Shown: positions 19,549-29,102, numbered from the stretch's first letter. The stretch is 54,059 nucleotides of DNA from Synechococcaceae bacterium WB9_2_112 (GCA_010027605.1 RGUW01000003.1:1-54059), one strand, 5' to 3'. Numbers and translations are program-made. The notes: generated by a model from the letters alone, not told the origin.

Positions 19549-20877
19549 TCAGGCGGGCTGGTTCGGCTCCAACTTAAGGAGCCCCTGCCGCTCCTGCAGC
19601 AGATCGGTCAAGGCGTGATAAATCGGTTTCGACATCAACAACCTGCCCGTGTAGGCGCCGATCACCGAGGCCACCATGATGCCCACCAGCAGTTGTTGAT
19701 CGCCGGCCATGTGAATGGCAAACACCAGGCTCATCACCGGAAGCTGGGTGGCTCCGGCCAGCCCGGCTGCCATGCCGATGGCCACTCCCAGGCTGCCCAG
19801 CTGCAGCCCATCGCTGATCAGTTGGCCGGTGACGGCTCCGATCGTGAGGGCAGGATCGATCAGACCGCCTGGAATGCCAGCACCCAGGCTCAGGCAGGGT
19901 CCGATGAGGCGTCCGACCAGATCACCGACACTCACATGATGGCCAAGCGGGTCGGCGAGCATCCACGCCATCAGAGCCTCTCCATCACCACCGCTGTTGC
20001 CGCCGCTGAGCAGCAGCAGCAGGCTCACCAGGCCGCCCAGCAGCAGGCCTGAGCGCCAGGGTCGTTTGAGGGCCTGCGGCACCAGGCGACGGGTGCTTTC
20101 GAACAACAGACGGGCGAACAGTCCGCCCATTGCGCCCGCGCACACCCCCAACCCCACGCCCAGCTTGAGCTGATCGAGTTCCTGGGGGTTGAGGTGCACG
20201 AGCCCCAGGGTGAACTGGGGCTGCCCACCCAGGTTGCTGATCTCTGCAGCCAGCGCACAGACCACAAGAGACGGCCAGATCAGCTGGGCTCCAAAGCTGC
20301 CGCACAGCTCCTCGGCCACAAAGACCACGCCCATGAGCGGAGCATTGAAGCCTCCGGCCAGGCCGGCACCGGCGCTGACGGCCAACAGGTTGGTTGTGGG
20401 GATGCGGGCCAGCAGTCCGGGCCAGCGACGGCGCAGGGCCTGGGCAACAGCCGCCCCCACCTGCACCACGGGACCTTCCCGTCCCAGGGACAGGAGGGCC
20501 AGGCTGGCGATTGACCAGAGACTGAGGCGTTTGACCGTCGACGGCGCCGACATCAGAGCGCCGGCCCGCTCGGGAGATTCCACACTGAGCATCGTCTGAG
20601 GAATGCCCGAGCCGCTGCCCTCCCGCCAGGGCCTGGCCTGGAGCGCCAGCAGCACCGGCATCACCACCAGCGGAACGCAGGCCTGGGCCACCAGGCCCGG
20701 GTGCCAGGCCCCGCCGTTGAAGGCGGGCAGGCGGTGGAGCAGCAGATCCTGCCAGTGGTCGATCAGATTCAGCGGCCAGCAGGCCAGCCCGACCAGCACG
20801 CCCACCAGGGCCAGCTGCAGCACCTGCTTCAGATCGACGCGCAGTCGTTCGGGCACCGATGTGGATGAAGGAGCCAT
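19549..20877 (-). CDS. ClC-type voltage-gated chloride channel/antiporter
   Basis: GSGIPQTMLS, GREGPVVQVGAAVAQ, AGAGLAGGFNAPLMGVVFVAEE and GAGIPGGLIDPALTIGAVTG are ClC signatures. Confidence 0.9.
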   Translation of the reverse strand: MAPSSTSVPERLRVDLKQVLQLALVGVLVGLACWPLNLIDHWQDLLLHRLPAFNGGAWHPGLVAQACVPLVVMPVLLALQARPWREGSGSGIPQTMLSVESPERAGALMSAPSTVKRLSLWSIASLALLSLGREGPVVQVGAAVAQALRRRWPGLLARIPTTNLLAVSAGAGLAGGFNAPLMGVVFVAEELCGSFGAQLIWPSLVVCALAAEISNLGGQPQFTLGLVHLNPQELDQLKLGVGLGVCAGAMGGLFARLLFESTRRLVPQALKRPWRSGLLLGGLVSLLLLLSGGNSGGDGEALMAWMLADPLGHHVSVGDLVGRLIGPCLSLGAGIPGGLIDPALTIGAVTGQLISDGLQLGSLGVAIGMAAGLAGATQLPVMSLVFAIHMAGDQQLLVGIMVASVIGAYTGRLLMSKPIYHALTDLLQERQGLLKLEPNQPA

Positions 20878-20944
20878 GGTGATCGGCGGCCGGGTGCGCG
20901 CTTTGGGGCCATCATCGGAGCAGATGGCACCAACCATGTTGACC

Positions 20945-23092
20945 ATGGCGGCAACTCTGTGCACGCTGACCCCCGGGCGGGCTGCACCGTTGGGGGCCAC
21001 GGTTGACCCGGGCGGCGTCAACTTCAGCCTTTATGCCCGAGATGCCACGGGGGTGGAGCTGTTGCTTTTCGATCGTCTCGACGATGCCCAGCCGTCCGCC
21101 GTCGTTCCCTTTCAGGGCGAGGAGCATCGCACAGGTCGCTACTGGCACGGGAGGGTGGCCGGCCTCGCAGCCGGTCAGCTGTACGGCTACCGGGTGTACG
21201 GCCCCAACCAGCCTGATGCCGGGTTGCGGTGTGACCCACAACAGCTCCTGCTCGATCCCTACGGGCAGGGTTTGGCGGTGCCAGAGGGTTATCGGCGCCA
21301 ACAGGGGCAGGCTGCCGGCGAGCAGGGCTGGGCCGGGGCGTTCAAGAGTGTTGTCGCCGATCTGGGGACCTACGACTGGCAGGGGGATTGCCCGCTCAAC
21401 CGCCCGGTGCGTGAAGCCATCATCTATGAACTTCATGTCAAGGGTTTCACGGCCCATCCGTCGGCAGGCCTCGATCCGTCGACAGCCGGGACCTACAGAG
21501 GCCTGATCGCCAAGATTCCCTATCTGCAGGACCTGGGTGTCACCGCAGTCGAGTTGCTGCCGGTGTTTCAGTTTGATCCTCAGGATGCTCCCGCTGGTCT
21601 GCCCAATTACTGGGGTTACCAGCCGATTTCCTTTCTGGTGCCTCACCACGGCTACAGCAGTGCCTGGCGCGGCGGTGGTGATGCCCTGGCGGTGCTCGAT
21701 GAGTTTCGCGACATGGTCAAGGCCCTGCACCGGGCGGGCATCGAGGTGATTCTTGATGTGGTGTTCAATCACACCGCCGAAGCCGATGCCGGCGGCCCCA
21801 CCTTCAGCTACCGCGGCCTGGCCAATGCCGACTACTACCTGCTCGATCCAGCGGATCCGGCCCGCTATCTCGACGTCACCGGCTGTTTCAACACCTTCAA
21901 CGGCAACAATCCGGTGGTGCGGCGGCTGATTCGCCACAGCCTGCGCCACTGGGTTCAGCACTTTCATATCGATGGCTTCCGTTTTGACCTGGCCTCGGTG
22001 CTGGCACGCGATGAGTCGGGGGATCCGGTGCCACGCCCTGCGATCCTGTGGGACCTCGACACCGATCCGGTTCTCGCCGGGACCAAGCTGATCGCCGAGG
22101 CCTGGGATGCCGCCGGCCTGTATCAGGTGGGTTCGTTCGTGGGCGACCGCTGGCAGGAGTGGAATGGCCGCTTTCGCGACGATGTGCGTCGCTTTCTCAA
22201 GGGCGATGCCGGGCAGGTGGCAGCGGTCAGCCAGCGGCTGATCGGCAGTCCCGACATCTACGGCTCCAAGCGCCGTGAAGCCGAGGCCAGCATCAATTTC
22301 ATCACCTGTCACGACGGGTTCACCCTGGCTGACCTCGTCAGTTACAACGGCAAGCACAATGAAGCCAACGGCGAAGACAACCGCGACGGATCCAGTGATA
22401 ACGCCAGCTGGAATTGCGGTGCCGAGGGTCCCAGCGACGATCCCGGAATCACAGCCCTCAGACAGCGGCAGATGCGCAATTTTCTGACGCTGCTGATGCT
22501 GTCATCGGGCACACCCATGCTGGCCATGGGCGATGAGATCTGCCGCAGCCAGGGGGGCAACAACAACGCCTACTGCCAGGACAACTCCATCAGCTGGCTC
22601 GACTGGAGCCTGCTCGATCAGCACCGCGACCTGCATCGCTTTGTCAGAGAGCTGATCGCCTATCGCAACCGCAGGGATGTGGTCATCGACGGCGACGCCT
22701 ACAGCCTGGCTGATCTGCTGCATCGCAACCAGATCACCTGGAACGGCGTGCAGCCCGGAGAGCCCGACCACAGCGACCAGTCACGCTCGCTGGCGATGAC
22801 CCTGACCAGCAGCAGTCACCGGTTTCGTCTCTGTCTCATGGTCAATGCCTGGTGGGAGCCGTTGACCTTCAGGCTGCCGGCAGCCGATTTCGGCGGCGAG
22901 AGCTGGCATCGCTGGATTGATACGTCACGGCCGTCGCCTGACGACATCGTTCCCTGGGATGGGGCCGTCGCCATCACTGCAGAACGTGCTCTGGTGGGTC
23001 CCCGTTCGGTGCTGGTGCTGATCGCAGGCCATCAGGGCTTGACCAGCAGCAGGGCGCCGGTGGCCATGGCGGCAAACAGCACGATCAGCTGA
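20945..23092 (+). CDS. glgX: Glycogen debranching enzyme GlgX-like
   Basis: LGATVDPGGVNFSLYARDATGVELLLFD; ILDVVFNHTAEAD; DGFRFDLASVLARD; ITCHDGFTLADLVSYNGKHNEANGEDNRDG. Start could be one of several ATGs (20924, 20936, 20945). Confidence 0.93.
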   Translation: MAATLCTLTPGRAAPLGATVDPGGVNFSLYARDATGVELLLFDRLDDAQPSAVVPFQGEEHRTGRYWHGRVAGLAAGQLYGYRVYGPNQPDAGLRCDPQQLLLDPYGQGLAVPEGYRRQQGQAAGEQGWAGAFKSVVADLGTYDWQGDCPLNRPVREAIIYELHVKGFTAHPSAGLDPSTAGTYRGLIAKIPYLQDLGVTAVELLPVFQFDPQDAPAGLPNYWGYQPISFLVPHHGYSSAWRGGGDALAVLDEFRDMVKALHRAGIEVILDVVFNHTAEADAGGPTFSYRGLANADYYLLDPADPARYLDVTGCFNTFNGNNPVVRRLIRHSLRHWVQHFHIDGFRFDLASVLARDESGDPVPRPAILWDLDTDPVLAGTKLIAEAWDAAGLYQVGSFVGDRWQEWNGRFRDDVRRFLKGDAGQVAAVSQRLIGSPDIYGSKRREAEASINFITCHDGFTLADLVSYNGKHNEANGEDNRDGSSDNASWNCGAEGPSDDPGITALRQRQMRNFLTLLMLSSGTPMLAMGDEICRSQGGNNNAYCQDNSISWLDWSLLDQHRDLHRFVRELIAYRNRRDVVIDGDAYSLADLLHRNQITWNGVQPGEPDHSDQSRSLAMTLTSSSHRFRLCLMVNAWWEPLTFRLPAADFGGESWHRWIDTSRPSPDDIVPWDGAVAITAERALVGPRSVLVLIAGHQGLTSSRAPVAMAANSTIS

Positions 23093-24147
23093 ACGCCTTC
23101 GTACCAGTCGACATTGCGGTTGTCGGTGATGCGCCCGATCATCACGATGGCAATGGCCAGGGAAGCAAGCGCTACCGGCGGCAGGCTCAGGTGCAGATAG
23201 CGCCCCATGGGCATACCCACCAGCACCAGCAGGGGAAGCACGAACAGCAGCAGTTGCAGGCTCGATTCCACCGTGCTGGTCATGACCAGCTGCATCTGCC
23301 GACGGGATGCCGCCTTGAAGGCCACCAGCGCTTCAGACAGGCAGGAGAACAGCGGCAACAGAAACAGACCCACGAACAGCGCATTGAGGTCAGAGCCTTC
23401 GACCACCAGCTCAAGCGCCCCTACCAGCCGATCCGAGATCAACGCCACCAGCCCTGTCACCAGCGCGAGGGCCAGCACGACGGCTGGCAGTGACAGCTGT
23501 GGAGTGCCGTTCTGCCTGGGTGCTGGCTGGTGTGCTCGCTGTTGTTGGCGAGCCAGGGGGGCCACCAACGCCAACAGGTAGTAGGCAAGCCCCATCACAG
23601 CGACGAGTGCCGAGTAGATGCTGAAGGCGTCAGCCTGATTGCTGCCCTGCAGTGCAGATCCCAGGCCCTGTTGGTAGAAGACCGAGGGCAGGGCCAGCAG
23701 GATCGCGCTCATCAGCAGCTGCTGGGTGTGCAGATCGCGGCTGTGGGGGTCGATGTCGAGCGATTGCGCCTCTCGGGTGGCGATCACGATGCTCACGCCG
23801 AGCACCAGCAGGCAGTTGATCACAACCGAGCCGGCGATGCTCGTCACCACCAGGGGATACAGGCCGCTGCTGAGGGCGTTGATCGCGACCAGCAGTTCGA
23901 CCACGTTGCCGAACACCACACTCACCAGACCGCCGAGCCGGGCCCCCAGGTGTTCGACCAGCTCCTCCACCAGCTGGCTGAGCACGATCGCCAGCGGTAC
24001 CAGGCCCAACCCGCTGAGGCCGAACTGCAGCAGGTGTCCACCCAGGCCGTTGAACAGGCTGCCCTGGACTGGCCACAGCATCAGCAGGGTGGCCAGCAGC
24101 AGCACTCTCCAGCGTGGCGGGGGCAGCAGCAGGCGGGTCAGCCCCAC
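23032..24147 (-). CDS. CaCA-superfamily (Ca2+/H+ antiporter-like) membrane protein
   Basis: VVFGNVVELLVAINALSSG...SIAGSVVINCLLVLG and the second repeat LSEALVAFKAASRRQ...ESSLQLLLFVLPLLVL resemble alpha-1/alpha-2 repeats. Confidence 0.75.
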   Translation of the reverse strand: MGLTRLLLPPPRWRVLLLATLLMLWPVQGSLFNGLGGHLLQFGLSGLGLVPLAIVLSQLVEELVEHLGARLGGLVSVVFGNVVELLVAINALSSGLYPLVVTSIAGSVVINCLLVLGVSIVIATREAQSLDIDPHSRDLHTQQLLMSAILLALPSVFYQQGLGSALQGSNQADAFSIYSALVAVMGLAYYLLALVAPLARQQQRAHQPAPRQNGTPQLSLPAVVLALALVTGLVALISDRLVGALELVVEGSDLNALFVGLFLLPLFSCLSEALVAFKAASRRQMQLVMTSTVESSLQLLLFVLPLLVLVGMPMGRYLHLSLPPVALASLAIAIVMIGRITDNRNVDWYEGVQLIVLFAAMATGALLLVKP

Positions 24148-24150
24148 CGA

Positions 24151-25079
24151 TCAGACCTCGACCAACTGCAGCCGGTGGCCGTCAGGATCAGCCACCTGCA
24201 GGGCCCGTCGGGCGCCGATGGCCTGCTGCTGGGTGCCCAGGTCCACCGGACCTGCGCCAATGATCCGGCCGCCAAAGGCCTCGACTCGGTCGACGAGTGC
24301 ATCGAGATCGTCGACCTGGAGCCTGATCTGCCAGTGGGCCAGATCGGCCGCTGAGAGGCCGGCGGGCATCGGCTGCAACGATGGCCGGTGATACGCACTT
24401 CGGTCTGATCAAGGTTGTCGAGGGCGTCCTGGGTGGGGCCGCTGTTGATGCCGTCGCCTCCCAGGCGCATCCCCAGCAGCTCGTCGTAAAAGCGGCAGCT
24501 GCGCGCGCTGTCGGCGATGCTGATCGCACTGTGATCAATGCCCAGCACTCCCGAACCGCGATGCCAGCGGGCATCGCCTTTGTCGGAAGGGAACTGCAGC
24601 AGTTCGAGGTTGTGGCCGTCGGGGTCCCTGAACTTGTAGGCCCGGATGCCGGCGGCGGCCCGGTTCCAGCTCGGCAGCGTCTGCGGTGCCCTGGAGATCG
24701 CCTTGGCCAGCCCAAGATCGAGGGCGGGCTGCAGTCGCTGCAGGGCGGCATCCAGATCGCTGGTGACCAGACACAGATGCTGGAACCACAGGTCGCAGCT
24801 GCGCGAATCGGCGGCAAGCGACTCGCCGGCTCGCTGCCCAGGACCGGGGTCGATGACCTGGGTGAGTTCGAGGCACTCCTCCCCCAGGTGCAGCCGCACC
24901 AGCCTGAACCGCCCCTGGGGCAGCCCCAGCAGTGCCCCGTAGGGACCACCCTCCAGCAGGCGGGTCTGGTCGGGGCAGAAGCCGAGATAGCGACTGTAGA
25001 AGTCGGTGCTGCAATCGCTGTCGGCCGTGGTGAAGCCCAGCTGCAGCACCCGCGGGTTGGTGCCGGTCTCGGTGGTCAT
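24151..25079 (-). pseudogene. VOC/glyoxalase-family protein with apparent 1-nt frameshift
   Basis: N-terminal frame MTTETGTNPRVLQLGFTTADSDCSTDFYSRYLGF...LDQTEVRITGHR ends in nonsense. The C-terminal VOC half (LQPMPAGLSAADLAHWQIRLQVDDLDALVDRVEAFGG...ADPDGHRLQLVEV) lies in another frame. Confidence 0.75.
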
Positions 25080-25519
25080 GGCGTCAGGGTTGTGAGCACA
25101 GCGGCGCCGGCCTCGGCAATGGCCAGGTCGGTCTCCGGTGTCATGCCCGAGACGCCGATCGCGCCGAGGCAATGCCCCGCATGCAGCAATGGAATGCCCC
25201 CGGCCATCGCCACGGCAGGCTGGCCGAAGATGCCGGCCAGTTGGGCCAGGGCCGGACGCTCGTTGTTGATCGCCTGCTCCTGCGGGGCGGTGGCTTTGCC
25301 GTTGAGCGCCGCCATGCGCGCCTTGGCCATCGCGGTCTCGGCACTGGCGGGGCTGGCGCCGTCGCAGCGATCAAAGCTCAACAGGTGCCCGCCGGCATCG
25401 ACGATGGCGATGCTCACCCGTGCCGAGCCTGTGGTGTCGGCATGGGCGGCCGCGGCGGTGTGGGCCGCCGCGATGATCTGGCGCACATCGCGCAGCTCGA
25501 GCTGGTGGGTGGGCAGCAT
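25076..25519 (-). CDS. GlcG/HbpS-like protein
   Basis: SIAIVDAGGHLLSFDRCDGASPASAETAMAKARMAA...IPLLHAGHCLGAIGVSGMTPETDLAIAEAGAAVL. Confidence 0.85.
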   Translation of the reverse strand: MLPTHQLELRDVRQIIAAAHTAAAAHADTTGSARVSIAIVDAGGHLLSFDRCDGASPASAETAMAKARMAALNGKATAPQEQAINNERPALAQLAGIFGQPAVAMAGGIPLLHAGHCLGAIGVSGMTPETDLAIAEAGAAVLTTLTP

Positions 25520-25779
25520 CAGTTCGGCCAGACGATCTGCATCAGCCACAGGTGACCTTCCAGGCTCACCCCTGCGGCTGCAGCCTCCAGTTCAGGCTCA
25601 CTGAGGCGGAGGGTGGCTTCGGCCTGGTGTCGCACCAGATCGACGCCGCTGAACACAAAGCCCAGTTCGGCGCCGAGCCGCGCGATGGCGTCGAGGTTGG
25701 GGCAGGCCTGCAGCCGCTGCAGCAGGCCTGAATCGGCCTTGGCCTGTTTCAGGAACGTTTCCAACGAGGGATTGGCCAT
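25519..25779 (-). CDS. Nif11-like domain protein
   Basis: MANPSLETFLKQAKADSGLLQRLQACPNLDAIARLGAELGFVFSGVDL; Nif11-type helical N-terminus followed by LSEPELEAAAAG. Confidence 0.7.
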   Translation of the reverse strand: MANPSLETFLKQAKADSGLLQRLQACPNLDAIARLGAELGFVFSGVDLVRHQAEATLRLSEPELEAAAAGVSLEGHLWLMQIVWPN

Positions 25780-25801
25780 GGTGATCAGGGGGGACAGCGG
25801 T

Positions 25802-26731
25802 TCAGGGGGCAGCGGCGCCGCGGGTGTTGGTGAACAGGCTGTAGATGGCGTGGGAGGCGCAGATGAACAGCCGACTGTGGTGGCGGTCGCCGAAGCACAG
25901 ATTGGAGACCCGTGCCGGTACGAGCACCTTGCCGATCAGGGTGCCATCGGGGGCGATGCAGTGCACGCCGTCGGCGGCGCTGCACCACAGGTTGCCGTCC
26001 TGATCGACCCGAAAACCATCGGCCCAACCGGGGTTGATGCTGTGAAACAACTCCCCGCCGCTGAGGCTGCGGCCATCGTCGCCGACGATGAATCGCCGAA
26101 TCCATTGGCGCGGCTGGGAGGCACCGGGAGCACCGGTTTCGGCCACATACAGAAACCGCTCATCGGGCGAAAACGCCAGTCCATTGGGACCGTCAAAGTC
26201 GCTGGCGACCGCCTCCACCGCGCCACTCTCGGGATCCAGGCGGTACAGGGCGGGCGGCTGCTCCGACTCCTGGCGTCCCCCCTCGTAGTCGTTCATCAGG
26301 CCATAGAGAGGATCGCTGAACCAGACCGCACCGTCGCGGCTGACGATCACATCGTTGGGCGCGTTGAGCCGATGACCGCGGGCATGGCTCACCAGGATGG
26401 TCACCGTGCCGTCGGGTTCCAATCGCGTCAGGCTGCGGCTGCTGTGGTGGCAGCTGATCAGGCGGCCCTGGCGGTCGCGGGTCTGGCCATTGGCAAAGTC
26501 TGAAGGTGCCCGGAACACCGTGACGCCGTGCTGCTCGCTCCAGCGCAGGGTGCGGTTGTTGGGAATGTCGTTGAACAGCAGGCAGTTGTGGTCACCGAAC
26601 CACACCGGCCCCTCAACCCAGCGAAAGCCATCCGCCAGCAGCTCGAGCTCGGCGTTGAACAGGACCAGACGCTCGAAGCGTGGATCGTGGCATTCGGTGC
26701 AGGCGGAAGGGTTCTGCATGGGGCGCTGCAC
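25802..26731 (-). CDS. SMP-30/gluconolactonase-like protein
   Basis: LLADGFRWVEGPVWFGDHNCLLFNDIPNNR; LNAPNDVIVSRDGAVWFSDPLYG; GPNGLAFSPDERFLYVAETG; GWADGFRVDQDGNLWCSA. Confidence 0.92.
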   Translation of the reverse strand: MQRPMQNPSACTECHDPRFERLVLFNAELELLADGFRWVEGPVWFGDHNCLLFNDIPNNRTLRWSEQHGVTVFRAPSDFANGQTRDRQGRLISCHHSSRSLTRLEPDGTVTILVSHARGHRLNAPNDVIVSRDGAVWFSDPLYGLMNDYEGGRQESEQPPALYRLDPESGAVEAVASDFDGPNGLAFSPDERFLYVAETGAPGASQPRQWIRRFIVGDDGRSLSGGELFHSINPGWADGFRVDQDGNLWCSAADGVHCIAPDGTLIGKVLVPARVSNLCFGDRHHSRLFICASHAIYSLFTNTRGAAAP

Positions 26732-27205
26732 TCAGCTGAAGAATCCGGGCGCCGCCCGACGCCAGGCCTCGTCGTTGCGTTGAATGATCAGCTGCACGCA
26801 GGGTTCATCACCGACCTGGGCCGAGAGATGACCGATGCGTCCATCGGGGGTGGTGATGCAGCCCTGATCGCCTCCGAAGGAGTATTCACCGGCCTGGATC
26901 ACCACCCTGTGGCCGTCCATGCTTTCGACTGACCAGGCGCCCCGCAGTACGTAGATCCACTTGGGAATGTGGTTTTCGTGCCAGTCGGCCTTCCAGCCCA
27001 CCGGCAGATAGGTGACAAAGGCATTGCCCTGCTCAAACAGGTGGCGTGAAAACTGCGGTGAGTCGCCCGGACCGAGCTGACCCAGCTCGAAACGATCGAT
27101 CGTGCACTGGCGCTGGCGGCTCACACCATCGTGGTCGCACCAGAGATGCCAGTAGGTTTCCGGCGCGGGGGCCTGGCTGTAGGGCTCGGCGATGGTCATG
27201 CTCAT
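26732..27205 (-). CDS. Cupin-domain protein
   Basis: WKADWHENHIPKWIYVLRGAWSVESMDGHRVVIQAGEYSFGGD. Confidence 0.75.
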   Translation of the reverse strand: MSMTIAEPYSQAPAPETYWHLWCDHDGVSRQRQCTIDRFELGQLGPGDSPQFSRHLFEQGNAFVTYLPVGWKADWHENHIPKWIYVLRGAWSVESMDGHRVVIQAGEYSFGGDQGCITTPDGRIGHLSAQVGDEPCVQLIIQRNDEAWRRAAPGFFS

Positions 27206-27606
27206 CCCTTGATGGCGATCGCCGAGATCTCCAGCTGGATGCCCAGCACCAGAGCCGAGACCTCCACCACAGCCCGAGAGGGGTAGGCGTTGGCATCGGG
27301 GAAATACTCCTGCCAGACCGCATCAAAGGTGTCGAGGGTGTCGATGTCGGTCAGGTAGACGGTGGCACTGACGACATCGCCAAAACTGAAGCCCGCTTCC
27401 TCGAGCACCGCCATCATGTTGCGCATCACCTGCCGCGCCTCCAGGGTGATGTCACCATTGCCGACGACCTGATCGGTTGCCGGATCGACCGGCAGCTGTC
27501 CGGTGATGAACAGCATGTCGCCCACCTGGAAGCCCTGGCTGTACGAGGCCACAGGCTTGGGGAAGCGGTCGCTGTGAATGGCTCGGCGGATCCGCGGTTC
27601 GGTCAT
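27202..27606 (-). CDS. RidA-family protein
   Basis: MLFITGQLPVDPATDQVVGNGDITLEARQVMRNMMAVLEEAGFSFGDVVSATVYLTDID...AYPSRAVVEVSAL. Confidence 0.92.
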   Translation of the reverse strand: MTEPRIRRAIHSDRFPKPVASYSQGFQVGDMLFITGQLPVDPATDQVVGNGDITLEARQVMRNMMAVLEEAGFSFGDVVSATVYLTDIDTLDTFDAVWQEYFPDANAYPSRAVVEVSALVLGIQLEISAIAIKG

Positions 27607-27789
27607 GGCCTGGGTGGTCGGTCTGGCTTGCCCACACCGTAGGGAGCTCCGCCGGGCTGTGAACCCACTGTTACGGAGCCCGGGTTGAGCTCTGGTTGCC
27701 GTCTGTCGTGGGGTGTTGCAGATGGCGGCACGCTCCGGCAGTTCCTCCTAGGTTCTGCGGCATTCCCCTTCGAGCCGAGGGCCCGAGCC

Positions 27790-28593
27790 ATGACCACCAA
27801 TCCCTATGCCCAGGAGACTCTCTCCACGTTGCTGGCGGGCAAGGTGGCGATCGTCACCGGTGGCAACAGCGGCATCGGCAGGTCGATCGTTGAATGCCTG
27901 GCGCAGCTGGGAGCCAAGGTGGTGATCGATTACCGCTCCCACCCTGAAGCCACCGAGGAGATCGAGAAGGAGATCGGCAGCTATGGCGGCAGCAGCTTCG
28001 GGGTGCAGGCCGATGTCTCGAAGCTGGATGACCTGCAGCGTCTGGTCGATACGGCCGTGAGCCGCTACGGACGCCTTGATGTGATGGTCAATAACGCCGG
28101 AATCGAGACCCGCACCTCGATTCTCGACACCACCCCCGACGACTACGACAAGGTCCTGGATGTCAACCTGCGGGGTGTGTTCTTTGCTACGCAGTTTGCG
28201 GCCAAGCAGATGATCGCCCAGGGCGGCGGAGGTCGCATCATCAATATCTCCTCGGTGCATGAAGACTGGCCAATGCCCAATAACACCCCGTACTGCTGCG
28301 CCAAGGGCGGTGTGCGCATGATGACGCGAACCGCAGCCCTCGAACTCGCACCCCACGGCATCACCGTGGTCAACGTGGGACCTGGAGCCGTTGCCACACC
28401 GATCAACGATTCGACCATGAACAATCCTGAGCTGCTGGCCAAGCTCAATGCAGCCATACCGCTGGGGCGGATGGCCCAGCCCGAGGAGATTGCCCGTGTG
28501 GTCGGCTTCCTCGCCAGCGATGCGGCCAGTTACATCACGGCGACCACGATCTTTGCCGATGGCGGCATCATGCAGAGCAGCCCGGGGCTGTGA
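27790..28593 (+). CDS. SDR-family oxidoreductase (glucose 1-dehydrogenase-like)
   Basis: GKVAIVTGGNSGIGRSIVECLAQLGAKVVI; VNNAGI; YCCAKGG; YITATTIFADGGIM. Confidence 0.93.
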   Translation: MTTNPYAQETLSTLLAGKVAIVTGGNSGIGRSIVECLAQLGAKVVIDYRSHPEATEEIEKEIGSYGGSSFGVQADVSKLDDLQRLVDTAVSRYGRLDVMVNNAGIETRTSILDTTPDDYDKVLDVNLRGVFFATQFAAKQMIAQGGGGRIINISSVHEDWPMPNNTPYCCAKGGVRMMTRTAALELAPHGITVVNVGPGAVATPINDSTMNNPELLAKLNAAIPLGRMAQPEEIARVVGFLASDAASYITATTIFADGGIMQSSPGL

Positions 28594-28598
28594 TCGCC

Positions 28599-29102
28599 AT
28601 GGCCACAGAGGAATTTGTCCCCCTGTCCCGTCTTGAAGCCGAACTCGGCATCAGCCGGGTTGATCTGTTGCTGTTGATCCGTCGCCTTGGCCTGGAGCCG
28701 ATCCGTCGGGGCATGCGCACGTTCCTGAGCAGTCAGGATGCCGCCATGCTGGTGAGCCGCATCGCCGGAGAGGGCACCGAATCGGTGGCGGCTGAACTGG
28801 TGCTGGAGGAGTCTCCGGTCAGTCAGCTGCCGGTTCCGATCGAGCCGCAGTGGTTCAAGGCGGATCTCTATGCCGACCTGCGGCTGTTTCGCGAACGCCT
28901 GGAGATTCTTGAGCGCCTGGTGCGCACCGGGATTGAGATCGACAGCCGGGAGCTGGCCGATCTGTTGCAGCTCAAACGTCTACCTTCCGTGGAGCAGCAG
29001 GGGGATGCCGCCTTCTTTGATCGTCTGGGGCTGCGGTTCTGGCGGCGCAACAGAGCCGGTCAGCGTCTCAGCTGGAGGGTGACAGCCAGCTCGGAACCAT
29101 GA
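28599..29102 (+). CDS. Small protein with HTH-like N-terminus
   Basis: SRLEAELGISRVDLLLLIRRLGLEPIRRGMRTFLSSQDAAML resembles a MerR-like HTH; 168 aa. Confidence 0.5.
   Translation: MATEEFVPLSRLEAELGISRVDLLLLIRRLGLEPIRRGMRTFLSSQDAAMLVSRIAGEGTESVAAELVLEESPVSQLPVPIEPQWFKADLYADLRLFRERLEILERLVRTGIEIDSRELADLLQLKRLPSVEQQGDAAFFDRLGLRFWRRNRAGQRLSWRVTASSEP

Noticed and set aside
20912-22357. 481-aa ORF antisense to glgX
   Set aside because: Shadow ORF opposite well-conserved GlgX motifs.
24138-25172. 344-aa ORF as an intact VOC protein
   Set aside because: The last about 80 residues are out of frame relative to the VOC fold found in the alternate frame, so the single ORF is misleading.
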